From Leuconostoc rapi (GTDB taxonomy: Bacteria > Bacillota > Bacilli > Lactobacillales > Lactobacillaceae), in contig NZ_JAFBEK010000001.1 in the NCBI RefSeq assembly GCF_016908715.1, positions 186,001-250,000 of the forward strand: 64,000 bases of DNA. The letters are read 5' to 3'. This document shows, piece after piece, positions 17,200 through 26,515 of the stretch. Position numbers and translations under genes: made by a program. The first letter of the stretch is position 1; every line of letters begins with the position of its first letter. The notes beneath the pieces were generated by a model. The model saw only the letters and a list, made by a program, of their open reading frames with translations, was not told the DNA's origin and did not search any database.

Positions 17200-18372
17200 A
17201 TGCAAAAATTTTTCCTAGATGACGAAAAACCTAAGTTTAGCTCGCGCAATAAATTTGCAAAAATGGGCTTAACATTTGACGATGTCAGGTTAGTACATGA
17301 TCAAAATAATCATGTTGAAAATGACGAGCTGCACGTTGAAACAACACTCACACCAACGTTAAAGTTAAAGTTGCCGTTATTATCTGCTGCAATGGATACA
17401 GTAACAGAATCACGCTTCGCCATAGAATTGGCTAAGTTAGGTGGTTTGGGTGTCGTTCATAAAAATATGACAATTGCAGAGCAAGCAGATGAAATCAAAG
17501 CCGTTAAGACGGCAGCATGGGATACTGAGAAATATCTAAATGCTGCTGTGGATGAGCAAGGACGTTTGTTGGTCGCAGGCGCAGTTGGTGTGACTTCTGA
17601 TACTGTTAAACGTGTGGCAGCTATGGTTGCCACAGGTGTTGATGCGATTGTTTTAGATTCCGCACATGGCCATTCTGAAGGTGTGTTACGTAAAGTTTCA
17701 GAAGTAAGAGAAGCATTTCCAGATCTAAATATAATTGCTGGCAATATTGCAACAACTGGTGGCGCTGCAGCGTTATATGATGCGGGTGCTGATGTCGTTA
17801 AAATAGGTATTGGGCCGGGATCAATTTGCACAACGCGTGTTGTTGCAGGTATTGGCGTACCGCAAATCTCAGCTGTTCGTGATGCAGCCAAAGAAGCAGC
17901 ACAACGTGGGAAAACAATTATTGCTGATGGTGGTGCTAAGACACCAGAGGATATCGTTAAGGCGCTTGCTGCTGGTGGTAATGCAGTGATGTTAGGTTCG
18001 ATGTTTTCTGGCACGGAAGAAACACCAGGCGTTATTTTTGAAGATCAAGGTAAAAAGTACAAGACATATCGTGGTATGGGATCAATCGCTGCAATGGAAG
18101 CAGGGTCTAAGGATCGTTACTTCCAAGGTGAGGTTAATGAGGCCAAGAAAATGGTACCAGAAGGTATTGAAGCACGGGTTGCATATAAAGGCGCTTTGTC
18201 TGATATTTTAGATACAATCATGACCAGTGTTCGCCGTGATATGATTGAAATAGGTGCCAAAACAATTACAGATCTTGTGTCAAAAGACTATATTGTCCGC
18301 GATATCAATGTGGTTGATTACGAAGCCAAGCTATCAAAAGACAAGCAACCAATTATCATACCAACCTTTTAA
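17200..18372 (+). CDS. guaB: Inosine-5'-monophosphate dehydrogenase lacking CBS domains
   Basis: Oxidises IMP to XMP with NAD, the committed step to GMP. 390 residues against about 490 usual: the barrel strand ending VHKNMTIAEQADEIKAVK passes directly to NAAVDEQGRLLVAGAVG, so the CBS (Bateman) regulatory module is absent. The catalytic parts are intact: SAAMDTVTE, the loop GPGSICTTR with the nucleophilic Cys (about residue 210), YRGMGSIAAM, and the flap dyad in DRYFQGE. The C-terminus is not canonical: after VAYKGALSD it diverges and lacks the ESHPHD segment. ATG 17200 is chosen from GGAGG 7 nt upstream; the longer frame reads back into a gene remnant. First gene of guaB-paralogue-guaA. Confidence 0.93.
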   Translation: MQKFFLDDEKPKFSSRNKFAKMGLTFDDVRLVHDQNNHVENDELHVETTLTPTLKLKLPLLSAAMDTVTESRFAIELAKLGGLGVVHKNMTIAEQADEIKAVKTAAWDTEKYLNAAVDEQGRLLVAGAVGVTSDTVKRVAAMVATGVDAIVLDSAHGHSEGVLRKVSEVREAFPDLNIIAGNIATTGGAAALYDAGADVVKIGIGPGSICTTRVVAGIGVPQISAVRDAAKEAAQRGKTIIADGGAKTPEDIVKALAAGGNAVMLGSMFSGTEETPGVIFEDQGKKYKTYRGMGSIAAMEAGSKDRYFQGEVNEAKKMVPEGIEARVAYKGALSDILDTIMTSVRRDMIEIGAKTITDLVSKDYIVRDINVVDYEAKLSKDKQPIIIPTF

Positions 18373-18395
18373 TGTTAAAATAACGGAGAAAAAAT

Positions 18396-19376
18396 ATGTC
18401 TGAAAATAATGAAAATCATGGACTTGGTTATGATCAAGTATTGCTTGTACCAGGTGCTTCAAATGTTTTGCCACATACAGTATCCCTAGCAACAGCACTT
18501 GCCCAAAACTTTATTTTAAATATCCCTGTCATTGCTGAGGCACAAGGTGTGACAACGGATAAGCGCGTGGCAGCCACAGCATTGAATGGTGGTTTGGGCG
18601 TTATTGCAGAACAAGAAGATATAGCCGCACAAGTATTGGCTGTTAAAACTGCAAAAGCGGTGCCAGTGGACTTAGAAAAATATCCAAATGCCTTTTTGGA
18701 TGCGTTTGGGAAAGTTCGCGTTGCTGCGGAGGTTTGGTTAATTACAGACGCGCAAGCACGCGTTGAAAAGCTTGTCTCAGCAGGCGCAGATGCCATATTC
18801 TTTTATTTACAAGATGACTTAAATGCAGAAACAAATGCTATTGTAAAAGCTGTTCGAAAAGCTTATCCAACAGTGTTTATCGCGGTTGGTGCTGTCGAAG
18901 ACCAAGGTATTGCCGGTGCCTTATATCAAGATGGTGTTGATGCAGTTATTGCTGGCCGATCGGTTAATTCAGATTTACCTAATAATACATTTTATCCATT
19001 CTTAACGACCACTATGGCTATTGCTGAAGTAGCAGCTGATTTTGATAAGACTGTTATTTCATCTGGTGGGGTACACTATTCTGGTGATGTTGTAAAAGCC
19101 ATTTCAGCAGGCGCGGATGCTGTCTTAGTGACAGATCTACTAAAAGGTGAAGTTTTAGAGGCAGACGGCACATTTGCAGGCGGTGATATGTCTATTGATG
19201 ATGCTATTTTCCAAGCAGACGGTGGATTGAGAGCTGGTATGGGCTATACAGGGTCATCAACTGTACTAGACTTGAAATTAACAGCGCAGTTTGTTCAAAT
19301 AACTGATAATGGGCTTCGTGAGTCACATCCACATGATGTTGAAATTACTAAAATTGCACCAAACTACGCAAAGTAA
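18396..19376 (+). CDS. Catalytically inactive-looking IMP dehydrogenase paralogue
   Basis: 326 residues with the IMPDH fold. The N-terminus [18 protein letters not shown] and the C-terminus [13 protein letters not shown]...[19 protein letters not shown] are canonical, and [20 protein letters not shown] matches the phosphate-binding strand. The active site is gone: there is no cysteine anywhere in the protein, the GPGSICTT loop is replaced by [12 protein letters not shown], the SAAMDTVTE substrate strand by AEAQGVTTD, and the flap with YRGMGS and RYFQ is missing. CBS domains are also absent. It starts 23 nt after guaB with CGGAG in place and is followed by guaA, so all three are co-transcribed. 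A partner or regulator of GuaB is the likeliest role (inference). Confidence 0.85.
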   Translation: MSENNENHGLGYDQVLLVPGASNVLPHTVSLATALAQNFILNIPVIAEAQGVTTDKRVAATALNGGLGVIAEQEDIAAQVLAVKTAKAVPVDLEKYPNAFLDAFGKVRVAAEVWLITDAQARVEKLVSAGADAIFFYLQDDLNAETNAIVKAVRKAYPTVFIAVGAVEDQGIAGALYQDGVDAVIAGRSVNSDLPNNTFYPFLTTTMAIAEVAADFDKTVISSGGVHYSGDVVKAISAGADAVLVTDLLKGEVLEADGTFAGGDMSIDDAIFQADGGLRAGMGYTGSSTVLDLKLTAQFVQITDNGLRESHPHDVEITKIAPNYAK

Positions 19377-19429
19377 AAGCTATTTTGACAAAGATGAAAT
19401 TTACTTTGAATTTGAAGGAGAGTAACACA

Positions 19430-20977
19430 ATGGCTGAAGTAAATGCCGATAAAGTTCTGGTCTTGGACTACGGTAGTCAATATAACCAATTAATTACCCG
19501 CCGAATACGTGAAATGGGTGTTTTTTCAGAGCTGAAGTCACGCAATATGACAATAGCGGAAATTAAAGCGTATAATCCGAAAGCAATTATTCTTTCTGGT
19601 GGTCCAATGTCAGTATACGAAGCGAATGCTTTTAAAGTGGACAAAGCAATCTTCGATCTCGGGCTACCAATTCTTGGTGTATGCTACGGTATGCAATTAA
19701 TGGCACAAACTTTAGGTGGCAAAGTAGAAGCAAATCCTGGCAATGGTGAGTTTGGACAAACAATTTTGCATCAAAAGCAACCAGACGGGCTGTTACTTGC
19801 AAATACACCTGCTTCGCAAACTGTTTTGATGAGCCACTCAGATAATGTCGTGAACTTACCGGATGGCTTTGTGGTGGCTGGTGGTTCTGATGCAACACCG
19901 ATTGCTGCTATTGCTGATGATCAACGACGATTGTACGGTGTACAATTTCATGCTGAAACAACTCTTTCTGAACATGGGCAACAAATTTTACACAATTTCG
20001 TTTTTGATATTGCGCATGCTGAAGCCAATTGGGATATGAGTGGCTTTATAGATGAACAAATAGCGCATATTCGTGAAGTTGTTGGTGATAAAAAAGTTTT
20101 GTTAGGTCTTTCCGGCGGTGTTGATTCATCAGTTGTTGGTGTTTTATTGCATAAGGCTATAGGGAACCAATTAACATCTATTTTTGTTGATCATGGCTTG
20201 CTGCGTAAAAATGAAGCTGAACAAGTTATGGAAATGATGGGACAGCAATTTGGTTTGAACATTATCAAAGTAGATGCCCAAGAACGCTTTTTGTCAAAAT
20301 TGGCAGGTATTACAGATCCTGAACAAAAGCGTAAAATCATTGGTAATGAATTTATTCAACTATTCAACGACGAATCAACAAAGTTAGATGGTATTGAGTT
20401 CTTAGCGCAAGGCACTCTGTATACTGATGTGATTGAGTCGGGAACAGATACTGCTCAAACAATTAAATCACATCATAATGTTGGTGGCTTACCAGAAGAC
20501 TTACAATTTAAGTTAATCGAGCCACTTAATACGTTATTCAAAGATGAGGTGCGTGAACTTGGTGAAGCACTCGACATGCCTCACGAAATGGTTTGGCGAC
20601 AACCGTTTCCAGGCCCTGGGTTAGGTATTCGTATATTGGGTGATATTACAGAAGATAAGCTCGAAATTGTACGAGATTCTGATTGGATTTTACGTGATGA
20701 AATTTCAAAAGCTGGTCTCGAAGCTGATGTTTGGCAGTATTTTACTGTTTTAACTGGTGTTCGGTCAGTGGGTGTCATGGGTGATTATCGTACCTATGAT
20801 TATACAATTGCTATAAGAGCGATTACTTCAGTTGATGGTATGACGGCTGACTTTGCCCAGCTGCCATGGCCATTACTCCAGAAAATCTCAGCACGTATCG
20901 TTAATGAAGTTGGACATATTAACCGCGTGGTCTATGATATTACTGCTAAGCCACCAGCCACGGTTGAATGGGAATAA
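19430..20977 (+). CDS. guaA: GMP synthase (glutamine-hydrolysing)
   Basis: Converts XMP to GMP with ATP and glutamine, 515 residues. Class I amidotransferase domain first: the nucleophile elbow GVCYGMQ and the catalytic His/Glu in QFHAE. Then the ATP-pyrophosphatase domain with the P-loop GLSGGVDSS, and the GMP synthase C-terminal dimerisation domain ending [10 protein letters not shown]. The frame opens at 19385, but GGAGAG 8 nt before ATG 19430 and the usual N-terminus ([20 protein letters not shown]) fix the start. Third gene of the guanine branch operon; ended by a strong terminator. Confidence 0.97.
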   Translation: MAEVNADKVLVLDYGSQYNQLITRRIREMGVFSELKSRNMTIAEIKAYNPKAIILSGGPMSVYEANAFKVDKAIFDLGLPILGVCYGMQLMAQTLGGKVEANPGNGEFGQTILHQKQPDGLLLANTPASQTVLMSHSDNVVNLPDGFVVAGGSDATPIAAIADDQRRLYGVQFHAETTLSEHGQQILHNFVFDIAHAEANWDMSGFIDEQIAHIREVVGDKKVLLGLSGGVDSSVVGVLLHKAIGNQLTSIFVDHGLLRKNEAEQVMEMMGQQFGLNIIKVDAQERFLSKLAGITDPEQKRKIIGNEFIQLFNDESTKLDGIEFLAQGTLYTDVIESGTDTAQTIKSHHNVGGLPEDLQFKLIEPLNTLFKDEVRELGEALDMPHEMVWRQPFPGPGLGIRILGDITEDKLEIVRDSDWILRDEISKAGLEADVWQYFTVLTGVRSVGVMGDYRTYDYTIAIRAITSVDGMTADFAQLPWPLLQKISARIVNEVGHINRVVYDITAKPPATVEWE

Positions 20978-21031
20978 AAATTGAAATAATAGACAGATAG
21001 TGTTTTAGGCAATCTGTGATATGATTCTAGC

Positions 21032-21074
21032 AAAAAAGATTACGATAATGTGATATTATCGTAATCTTTTTTTT
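21032..21074 (+). terminator. Terminator of the gua operon
   Basis: Perfect 18-bp stem AAAAAAGATTACGATAAT (21032-21049) / ATTATCGTAATCTTTTTT (21055-21072), loop GTGAT, then more T. The A and T ends make it usable from both sides. Confidence 0.92.
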
Positions 21075-21116
21075 GTGATATAACTTAATAAGTTGGTATC
21101 ATTTTAAAGCTATTGG

Positions 21117-21431
21117 TCACTCATTTTCTTCAAGTATTCTGTTAGCCCGTTCGATGGTGGCAATAAATTGCAAAACACTGTTCATCTGTTCACTCGTTAA
21201 TCCGCCCATTTTAAACGGTAAATTATCCGATAAGCTGAGTAGGTAATCAGAAGAAGTATTTAAAATCTCACAAATTTTAACTAGTGTTTCAAGTGACGGA
21301 TAGGATAGGCCTTGCTCATAGGCTGAAATAGTTCCTTTGCTTACCTCTAGACGTTTTGATAATTCTAATTGTGTCAGATTTTTAGATTTTCTTACTGCTT
21401 TGAGTTTTTCCCCGAAAAAGTCTGTCTGCAT
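21117..21431 (-). CDS. XRE-family transcriptional regulator
   Basis: 104 residues. An N-terminal helix-turn-helix of the Cro/CI type spans about residues 8-63: LKAVRKSKNLTQLELSKRL, then VSKGTISAYEQGLSYPSLETL. A short helical tail may mediate dimerisation. AAAAGG lies about 9 nt before the start. It is transcribed away from the LysM gene, with only 88 bp between their starts, a layout in which such a regulator often controls its neighbour (inference). Several small XRE proteins of this kind mark accessory regions; no phage genes are present nearby. Confidence 0.85.
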   Translation of the reverse strand: MQTDFFGEKLKAVRKSKNLTQLELSKRLEVSKGTISAYEQGLSYPSLETLVKICEILNTSSDYLLSLSDNLPFKMGGLTSEQMNSVLQFIATIERANRILEENE

Positions 21432-21519
21432 ATTAAATTTACCTTTTCTATTAGAATATCAGAGTTATATATTAGTATTAGGTGTACAAAGTAAAGGTTA
21501 AATTGATACTTAATTTAAA

Positions 21520-22359
21520 ATGTGGTATTATAATCTTGTTAGTGTTAGTGTTATGACACTGGTTGTTGACAGCAGTGCCGTAATGGCAAGTGTTAGTACA
21601 AACACAGCCTCTTCAAAGCAAAATACAGCTATAAAATTAAGTTGGCAAGCGAATTCAACAGATACAGTTAAGCAAAATATTGCTAGTCAAAAGAAATCGA
21701 ATGATTTAGACAATTACGAAGTTCAATGGGGCGATACATTAGGTACTATTTCAGTAGCTACTGGTGTAAGTGTAAATGATTTGGCTTCGCGTTATGGTAT
21801 TCCTGATGCCAACAGTATATTTGCAGGTGTTACCCTCGTGCACCAAAGAGATTTCAATAGTCACGTTGCTAGCATTACGGCTGTGACATCTATTAATCGC
21901 ATTTCTGGCACAAATGCAACAATAGGCACACCAGATGTTAATGGAACAACTATTACACCAGATACACCAGCCGTTAGTGAATCAGGTGCTACACCAAATA
22001 CACCAGATGTTAATGGAACAACTATTACACCAAATACACCAGTTATTAGTGGAACAAGTGCTACACCAGATACACCAGTTATTAGTGGAACAAGTGCTAC
22101 ATCAACTACATCAGCTGTTAGTGAATCAAGTGCTACACCAGCTGTTAGTGGAACAACCACTGCACCAAGTACACCAACTAAAAGTAGTTCATCACCAAAA
22201 AACAGTACTTCAACTAATAATAGTTCAAAGCCAACAACCAATAGTAGCTCAGATATCAATTATGCCACACCTGGCTCTGATAAAAACCCAATCGACCCTG
22301 ATACTGGTACAGCTGCCCCCAATGGTGCATACTTTGATAATGATGGTTGGGGAAGATAA
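21520..22359 (+). CDS. Secreted LysM-domain protein with a repetitive Thr/Pro/Ser region
   Basis: 279 residues as read. A hydrophobic N-terminus with a plausible signal peptidase site (SSAVMA-SVS) is followed by a LysM domain (about residues 68-110: YEVQWGDTLGTISVATGVS, NDLASRYGI) that should bind peptidoglycan. Then come six 12-residue repeats of the type NTPxVxGTxxTP, a Ser/Asn-rich stretch, and a short tail ending NDGWGR. No sortase motif. The start is doubtful: the frame lacks the usual basic n-region, and the Shine-Dalgarno AAAGG (21493-21497) points to TTG 21503 in another frame, which encodes MILNLKCGIIILLVLVL before a stop. A lost base in the signal peptide would explain this. Confidence 0.7.
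   Translation: MWYYNLVSVSVMTLVVDSSAVMASVSTNTASSKQNTAIKLSWQANSTDTVKQNIASQKKSNDLDNYEVQWGDTLGTISVATGVSVNDLASRYGIPDANSIFAGVTLVHQRDFNSHVASITAVTSINRISGTNATIGTPDVNGTTITPDTPAVSESGATPNTPDVNGTTITPNTPVISGTSATPDTPVISGTSATSTTSAVSESSATPAVSGTTTAPSTPTKSSSSPKNSTSTNNSSKPTTNSSSDINYATPGSDKNPIDPDTGTAAPNGAYFDNDGWGR
21925..22167 (+). repeat. 36-bp tandem repeats inside the LysM gene
   Basis: Six full units of 36 bp (21925-22140) plus a 27-bp partial unit, each coding 12 residues. Units at 21925 and 21997 are nearly identical, as are units at 22033 and 22069. Such in-frame arrays change number readily. Confidence 0.9.
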
Positions 22360-22501
22360 GAGAGATAGTAACTAAAATATAAACACATTTTATTGGCGTG
22401 AGCCAGAAAGAATAGCTACTTAACATGGTGGCATTTTTTTGATTGAATAATATTGACGGAAGAGAGAAAAAATTTATGGTATCAGAAAATATGCCAGGAA
22501 A

Positions 22502-23053
22502 ATGGCATTTGGCGGTTTGTTATTGCTAATTGCATCTTTTATGTTTAGAAAAAAAGGTGGTCTCAGTCAAAAACTGACTGTTGAATTAAACGCAGCTCAT
22601 AATGATTTGATGTTAACTTGGTATGAACATACGGATATGTTTATTCAACCACTAGCAAAAAAATTGATGGTGGACCCGTGGAAAAGCTATAGAATTGGCA
22701 GAAGATGTTTGATTTATGGCAACCAAGGATGTGTTTATTTTGATGTGGATAAAGAATTGTTAGTTGCTTATCATAAAGAGAATATCAAAGAAGTCAGTAG
22801 AGAACGGGTACATACTGGTGCACAGACGAGTAGCACATCCAACTCAGTAGGTCTTGCAACTGCTGTAGGAAAATCGGGCCTATCCGTTGGTGGTGCTCAG
22901 ACTGATACACAAGCAAATACCACTGATTATTATGAATGGCATTTCGATATCTTAACTGATTTTATTTCTTATCCAAAAATCTCTTTGATATTGTCAGATT
23001 CTAAAAGTGTTGAAGATTTTATTGGACAAGCCTACGCTATTTTGAAACCTTAA
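22502..23053 (+). CDS. Hypothetical membrane-anchored protein, probably frameshifted at its 5' end
   Basis: 183 residues as read, not recognised. It begins with a hydrophobic segment (GGLLLLIASFMF) followed by RKKGG, then a mixed domain and a Ser/Thr/Gly/Gln-rich stretch (GAQTSSTSNSVGLATAVGK) before a final helical part. No Shine-Dalgarno precedes ATG 22502. A ribosome site (GGAAGAGAG) and ATG lie at 22459-22478 in another frame that encodes MVSENMPGK and then leaves frame; one extra A in the run 22499-22502 would fuse it to this one. It sits between two other accessory genes and has no informative neighbours. Confidence 0.6.
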   Translation: MAFGGLLLLIASFMFRKKGGLSQKLTVELNAAHNDLMLTWYEHTDMFIQPLAKKLMVDPWKSYRIGRRCLIYGNQGCVYFDVDKELLVAYHKENIKEVSRERVHTGAQTSSTSNSVGLATAVGKSGLSVGGAQTDTQANTTDYYEWHFDILTDFISYPKISLILSDSKSVEDFIGQAYAILKP

Positions 23054-23112
23054 CATTGCTAGGTTAAACAAGTTAATACTTTAATATGATTATAATGAAA
23101 TGGAATAAAATA

Positions 23113-23508
23113 ATGGATACTTTAAAAATAAAAAACGCCAGTGGTAAAATTAATAAAAATATGATAATTGGTGGCAGCGCGGTGTTGATCGTGATTGTTG
23201 GCCTTTGCATATTTTTTTCTCTTCCGAAGCATTTGACGGGCGAATATTCACATACAACAAACTTGATATTGGTGTCATCAACGGATACTTTAAAGTTTGA
23301 TGGGGATAAGGTGATTGAATATTCTGACGGAGAAAAAACACATTCTGGCACATATACAATTTCTGGTAATGAATTAAAAATGACGATTGATAGCTACAAT
23401 ATGACAGCTAAATTATCAGATGATAAACAGTCTTTTGTTGTTGAGTCAGCAGATGGATTAGCAGGTCTGACAGAGGGATTTAAATACACTAAAAGCGATA
23501 AAAAATAA
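23113..23508 (+). CDS. Hypothetical membrane-anchored protein with a lipocalin-like C-terminal domain
   Basis: 131 residues. A single hydrophobic segment (about residues 17-40, MIIGGSAVLIVIVGLCIFF) is preceded by Lys/Asn-rich cytoplasmic residues. The remainder is beta-rich with short alternating strands (LTGEYSHTT, TLKFDGDKVIEYSDGEKTH, SGTYTISGNELKMTI), a layout seen in small extracellular lipocalin-like domains. I do not recognise the family. Starts at 23086 and 23095 are in frame as well; none has a clear Shine-Dalgarno, and 23113 has only TGGAAT upstream. Last gene of the accessory islet; a terminator follows. Confidence 0.65.
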   Translation: MDTLKIKNASGKINKNMIIGGSAVLIVIVGLCIFFSLPKHLTGEYSHTTNLILVSSTDTLKFDGDKVIEYSDGEKTHSGTYTISGNELKMTIDSYNMTAKLSDDKQSFVVESADGLAGLTEGFKYTKSDKK

Positions 23509-23567
23509 TGCGCAAGCAGAACCTAAGTAAACTAATTGGACAGTTTGTTATATTGTTATTAATGAAG

Positions 23568-23598
23568 AAGATGGTAAAATAAAATTTACCATCTTTTG
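23568..23598 (+). terminator. Terminator after the accessory islet
   Basis: AAGATGGTAAA (23568-23578) / TTTACCATCTT (23585-23595), loop ATAAAA, followed by TTGTTTT. Confidence 0.75.
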
Positions 23599-23644
23599 TT
23601 TTATGGTAAAATAGAAAGTATATAGTTTAAAAATAAGGATCAGG

Positions 23645-24265
23645 ATGTTAATGGCAATCAATTATCCTATTGGAACACATCATACAGCGGACGTTAAAAA
23701 TACAATACGTACTGGCAAAACAACGAAAAAAGCATTACTGTTTGGTAAGCGTGGCATGGGGCTAGAAGAGGAAATCAATCTAGCAAATGACTATTACTTG
23801 GCTAATCACTTAGCGGTTATTCACAAAAAACCAACGCCAATAACTATTGTGAAAGTTGATTATCCAGCGCGATCGGCAGCAAAAGTCACGGAAGCCTACT
23901 TTAAACAGGCGTCTACCACAGACTATAACGGTGTTTACCAAGGGCATTACATTGATTTTGATGCAAAAGAAACCAAGAATAAAACATCTTTTCCATTGAA
24001 AAATTTTCATGAACACCAAATCGTTCATTTAGCCAGTATCTTGGCACAAAATGGCATCGGTTTTGTGATTATTAAATTTACAACTTTAAATGAAACGTAT
24101 ATGTATCCAGCCCAGCATTTGATTGCACAGTGGCAAAAATTAAAGGGCAAACAATCAATTTCTTATCAAGAAATTGTGCGTGACAGTTATGTTGTGCCGA
24201 ACAGCTTAAATCCAAGTTTGGATTATTTAAAAGCAGTTGATCGATACTTTGAACATTTAAACTGA
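23645..24265 (+). CDS. recU: Holliday junction resolvase RecU
   Basis: Mg-dependent endonuclease that resolves Holliday junctions in recombinational repair and chromosome segregation. The protein of about 204-206 residues carries GKRGMGLEEEINLAN, the PD-(D/E)xK core with VYQGHYIDFDAKETKNK (catalytic Asp, Glu and Lys), and the family's NFHEHQIVHL. In-frame ATGs at 23645 and 23651 are both possible; MAINYPIG from 23651 resembles other RecU proteins and AAGGA is then 11 nt away. It directly precedes ponA by 23 nt, the arrangement seen across Firmicutes. Confidence 0.95.
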   Translation: MLMAINYPIGTHHTADVKNTIRTGKTTKKALLFGKRGMGLEEEINLANDYYLANHLAVIHKKPTPITIVKVDYPARSAAKVTEAYFKQASTTDYNGVYQGHYIDFDAKETKNKTSFPLKNFHEHQIVHLASILAQNGIGFVIIKFTTLNETYMYPAQHLIAQWQKLKGKQSISYQEIVRDSYVVPNSLNPSLDYLKAVDRYFEHLN

Positions 24266-24288
24266 CAATTAGGAGTACTCCAGCAATT

Positions 24289-26466
24289 ATGGCAAATGAG
24301 AATCAATGGTCACGTGTTAATCGTAACCAAACTATGTATGACAATCATCCAGCAACTGAACCCCCACGAACACCGCATCCAGGAAATTCTGGTGGACCTA
24401 AAAAGCCTCGAAAACCAAAAAAGAAGCGACGATGGTTTCTGATCATATTTTTATGGCTACTTGTGTTAGGCGTGATAGGTGCTTTGGCTGGAACTGCGGT
24501 GTTTGTGACGTACGCTAACGATGCACCGAATATTACAGAATCTAATTTAGCCTCTGAACCGTCAAGTGCTATTTATGATTCACAAGGTCAATCAATTTGG
24601 AAATTATCTACAGTTGAACGTGATTATGCAAACGCTAACGAAATCCCAAAATCACTAAAACAGGCAGTTGTTTCAACTGAAGACCGTCGTTTTTATAAAC
24701 ATAATGGTGTTGATCCAATACGTATCGCTGGTGCAGCCTTAGCCAATGTCCGTGGGTCATCTTTAGGTATGCAGGGTGGATCTACATTAACACAACAGTT
24801 AGTTAAGCTATCGGTCTTTAGTACATCAACTGCTGACCAGACAATTAAACGTAAAGCGCAAGAAGCTTGGTTAGCAATGCGCGTGGAGAAAAACTTTTCA
24901 AAAGACGAAATATTAACTTTTTATATGAATAAAGTTTATATGGGACATGGCGTTTCTGGTATGAAAACTGCGTCCGAATATTTTTATGGGAAACCTTTAA
25001 CTGAACTATCTTTGGATCAAATTGCATTATTGGCTGGTATGCCGCAGTCACCAACTAATTATGATCCTTATTTGAAAGATAACTCAAGAGCAAAAGAGCG
25101 ACGTGATACTGTTTTGAATGCAATGGTTAAATACGGTGCTGTGACTCAAAAACAAGCCAATGAGGCGATTAACAAGCCAGTATCTGATGGGCTGCAGGAT
25201 CTAACATCTAAGGCAGAATTAGCAAATAATAATCGTAAAGTAGCCGATGCTTATGTTCAGTCAACATTAAAGGAAGCAGAAGCACTAGGTTATGATACAA
25301 ATAAAGCTGGCTTGAAAATCTATACAAACATGGATTCAAAGTTACAACAAACGATGTATGACAATGCTAACGGTAATACAGTTGCATTTCCTTCAGAAGA
25401 TGCTCAAATTGGTGCAACAATGACCGATCCTGATACAGGACGTGTTGTGGCTCAAGTAGGTGGGCGTAATATGCCAATTTTGCAAGGTACTAATCATGCA
25501 ACGCTAACAGGTAGATCCGGTGGCTCATCTGTTAAACCACTTTTGGATTACGGTCCAGCGATTGAATATCTAAATTGGCCAACTAATCGAACCGTTGAAG
25601 ACAAGCAATATAAGTATCCTGGTACTAATACAACGGTTTACAACTGGGATCGAAAAGATATGGGTAATATTACAATGAGAAGTGCTTTAACGCAATCTCG
25701 TAATATTCCGGCCGCGCGAACTTTGGAAGAAGTTGGCGGTGAAAATGCAGAAAAGTTTGTAAATGGTTTGGGTGTACCAACAAAAAACACACCGGGCGGT
25801 TCTTCAGCTATTGGTATTGATGTGTCTACTGAAGAAGAAGCAGGGGCCTTTGGTGCTATCGCGAACGGAGGTACTTACTATAAACCAACTTATATTAGTA
25901 AAGTTGTAACTGCAGATGGTACAACACATAATTATAATGTGACTGGAAAACGTGCGATGAAGACAAGCACAGCATTCATGCTAACTGATATGATGAAAGG
26001 TGTTATCAAACCAAATGCGACAGCAGCTGACGCGGCTATTCCTGGTTTGCATCAGGCAGGTAAGTCTGGGTTAGTGGGCTATGGAGATGAAGAAAATATG
26101 CCAAACCAAGCGATTAAAGATGCGTGGTTTACAGGGTATACAAAATCCTACGCATTATCAGTTTGGACCGGATATGACTGGCCCAACAAAGATTACATCC
26201 CTTGGAATTATCAAGATTTGCCAGCACAATTTTATCAAAGAGTGATGTCATATGCTATGCAAAATAAGCCAAATACTGATTGGACAGCACCTGATACGGT
26301 AACCCCACGTGTTAAGGGGAATATTGTTGAATATGAGGTTAAAGGTGAAAAATGGAGTAATGGCGGGTTACCAGCAGTGAATTCATTGCCGCAATCTGGA
26401 GAAACGCCTGCAGAAGCGGGCATTTCAGGTTCTGCTGCAGTTGGCGCAACAACTGGTAATAACTAA
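24289..26466 (+). CDS. ponA: Bifunctional penicillin-binding protein 1A
   Basis: Class A PBP that polymerises glycan strands and crosslinks peptides, 725 residues. A cytoplasmic Pro/Lys/Arg-rich tail (1-46) and one membrane anchor (about 48-70) precede the transglycosylase domain with [13 protein letters not shown] (catalytic Glu) and [11 protein letters not shown]. The transpeptidase domain has SSVK (Ser about residue 413), SRN (about 470) and the KSG triad (about 591). The C-terminus is Ala/Gly/Ser rich. AGGAG lies 13 nt from ATG 24289 and is part of the palindrome GGAGTACTCC, which could dampen initiation. The partner gene gpsB lies two genes downstream. Confidence 0.95.
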   Translation: MANENQWSRVNRNQTMYDNHPATEPPRTPHPGNSGGPKKPRKPKKKRRWFLIIFLWLLVLGVIGALAGTAVFVTYANDAPNITESNLASEPSSAIYDSQGQSIWKLSTVERDYANANEIPKSLKQAVVSTEDRRFYKHNGVDPIRIAGAALANVRGSSLGMQGGSTLTQQLVKLSVFSTSTADQTIKRKAQEAWLAMRVEKNFSKDEILTFYMNKVYMGHGVSGMKTASEYFYGKPLTELSLDQIALLAGMPQSPTNYDPYLKDNSRAKERRDTVLNAMVKYGAVTQKQANEAINKPVSDGLQDLTSKAELANNNRKVADAYVQSTLKEAEALGYDTNKAGLKIYTNMDSKLQQTMYDNANGNTVAFPSEDAQIGATMTDPDTGRVVAQVGGRNMPILQGTNHATLTGRSGGSSVKPLLDYGPAIEYLNWPTNRTVEDKQYKYPGTNTTVYNWDRKDMGNITMRSALTQSRNIPAARTLEEVGGENAEKFVNGLGVPTKNTPGGSSAIGIDVSTEEEAGAFGAIANGGTYYKPTYISKVVTADGTTHNYNVTGKRAMKTSTAFMLTDMMKGVIKPNATAADAAIPGLHQAGKSGLVGYGDEENMPNQAIKDAWFTGYTKSYALSVWTGYDWPNKDYIPWNYQDLPAQFYQRVMSYAMQNKPNTDWTAPDTVTPRVKGNIVEYEVKGEKWSNGGLPAVNSLPQSGETPAEAGISGSAAVGATTGNN

Positions 26467-26472
26467 GTTTAT

Positions 26473-26500
26473 AAAAGCCTTGCGTAAGCAAGGCTTTTAT
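26473..26500 (+). terminator. Terminator of ponA
   Basis: AAAAGCCTTGC (26473-26483) / GCAAGGCTTTT (26488-26498), loop GTAA. Confidence 0.85.
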
Positions 26501-26515
26501 TGTAAAGGTGAAGAT

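Noticed and set aside
17457-18014. 185-residue open frame on the minus strand inside guaB
   Set aside because: Ala/Pro/Thr-rich shadow of a conserved coding sequence, without a ribosome site.
21861-22375. Open frames of 132 and 146 residues overlapping the LysM gene in other frames
   Set aside because: Both are translations of the 36-bp repeat array in wrong frames (HQLLVEQVLHQ-like and its antisense).
26441-26515. N-terminal extension of YpsA starting inside ponA
   Set aside because: The extension is encoded by the ponA terminator hairpin and lacks a ribosome site; ATG 26516 has AAAGGTG.
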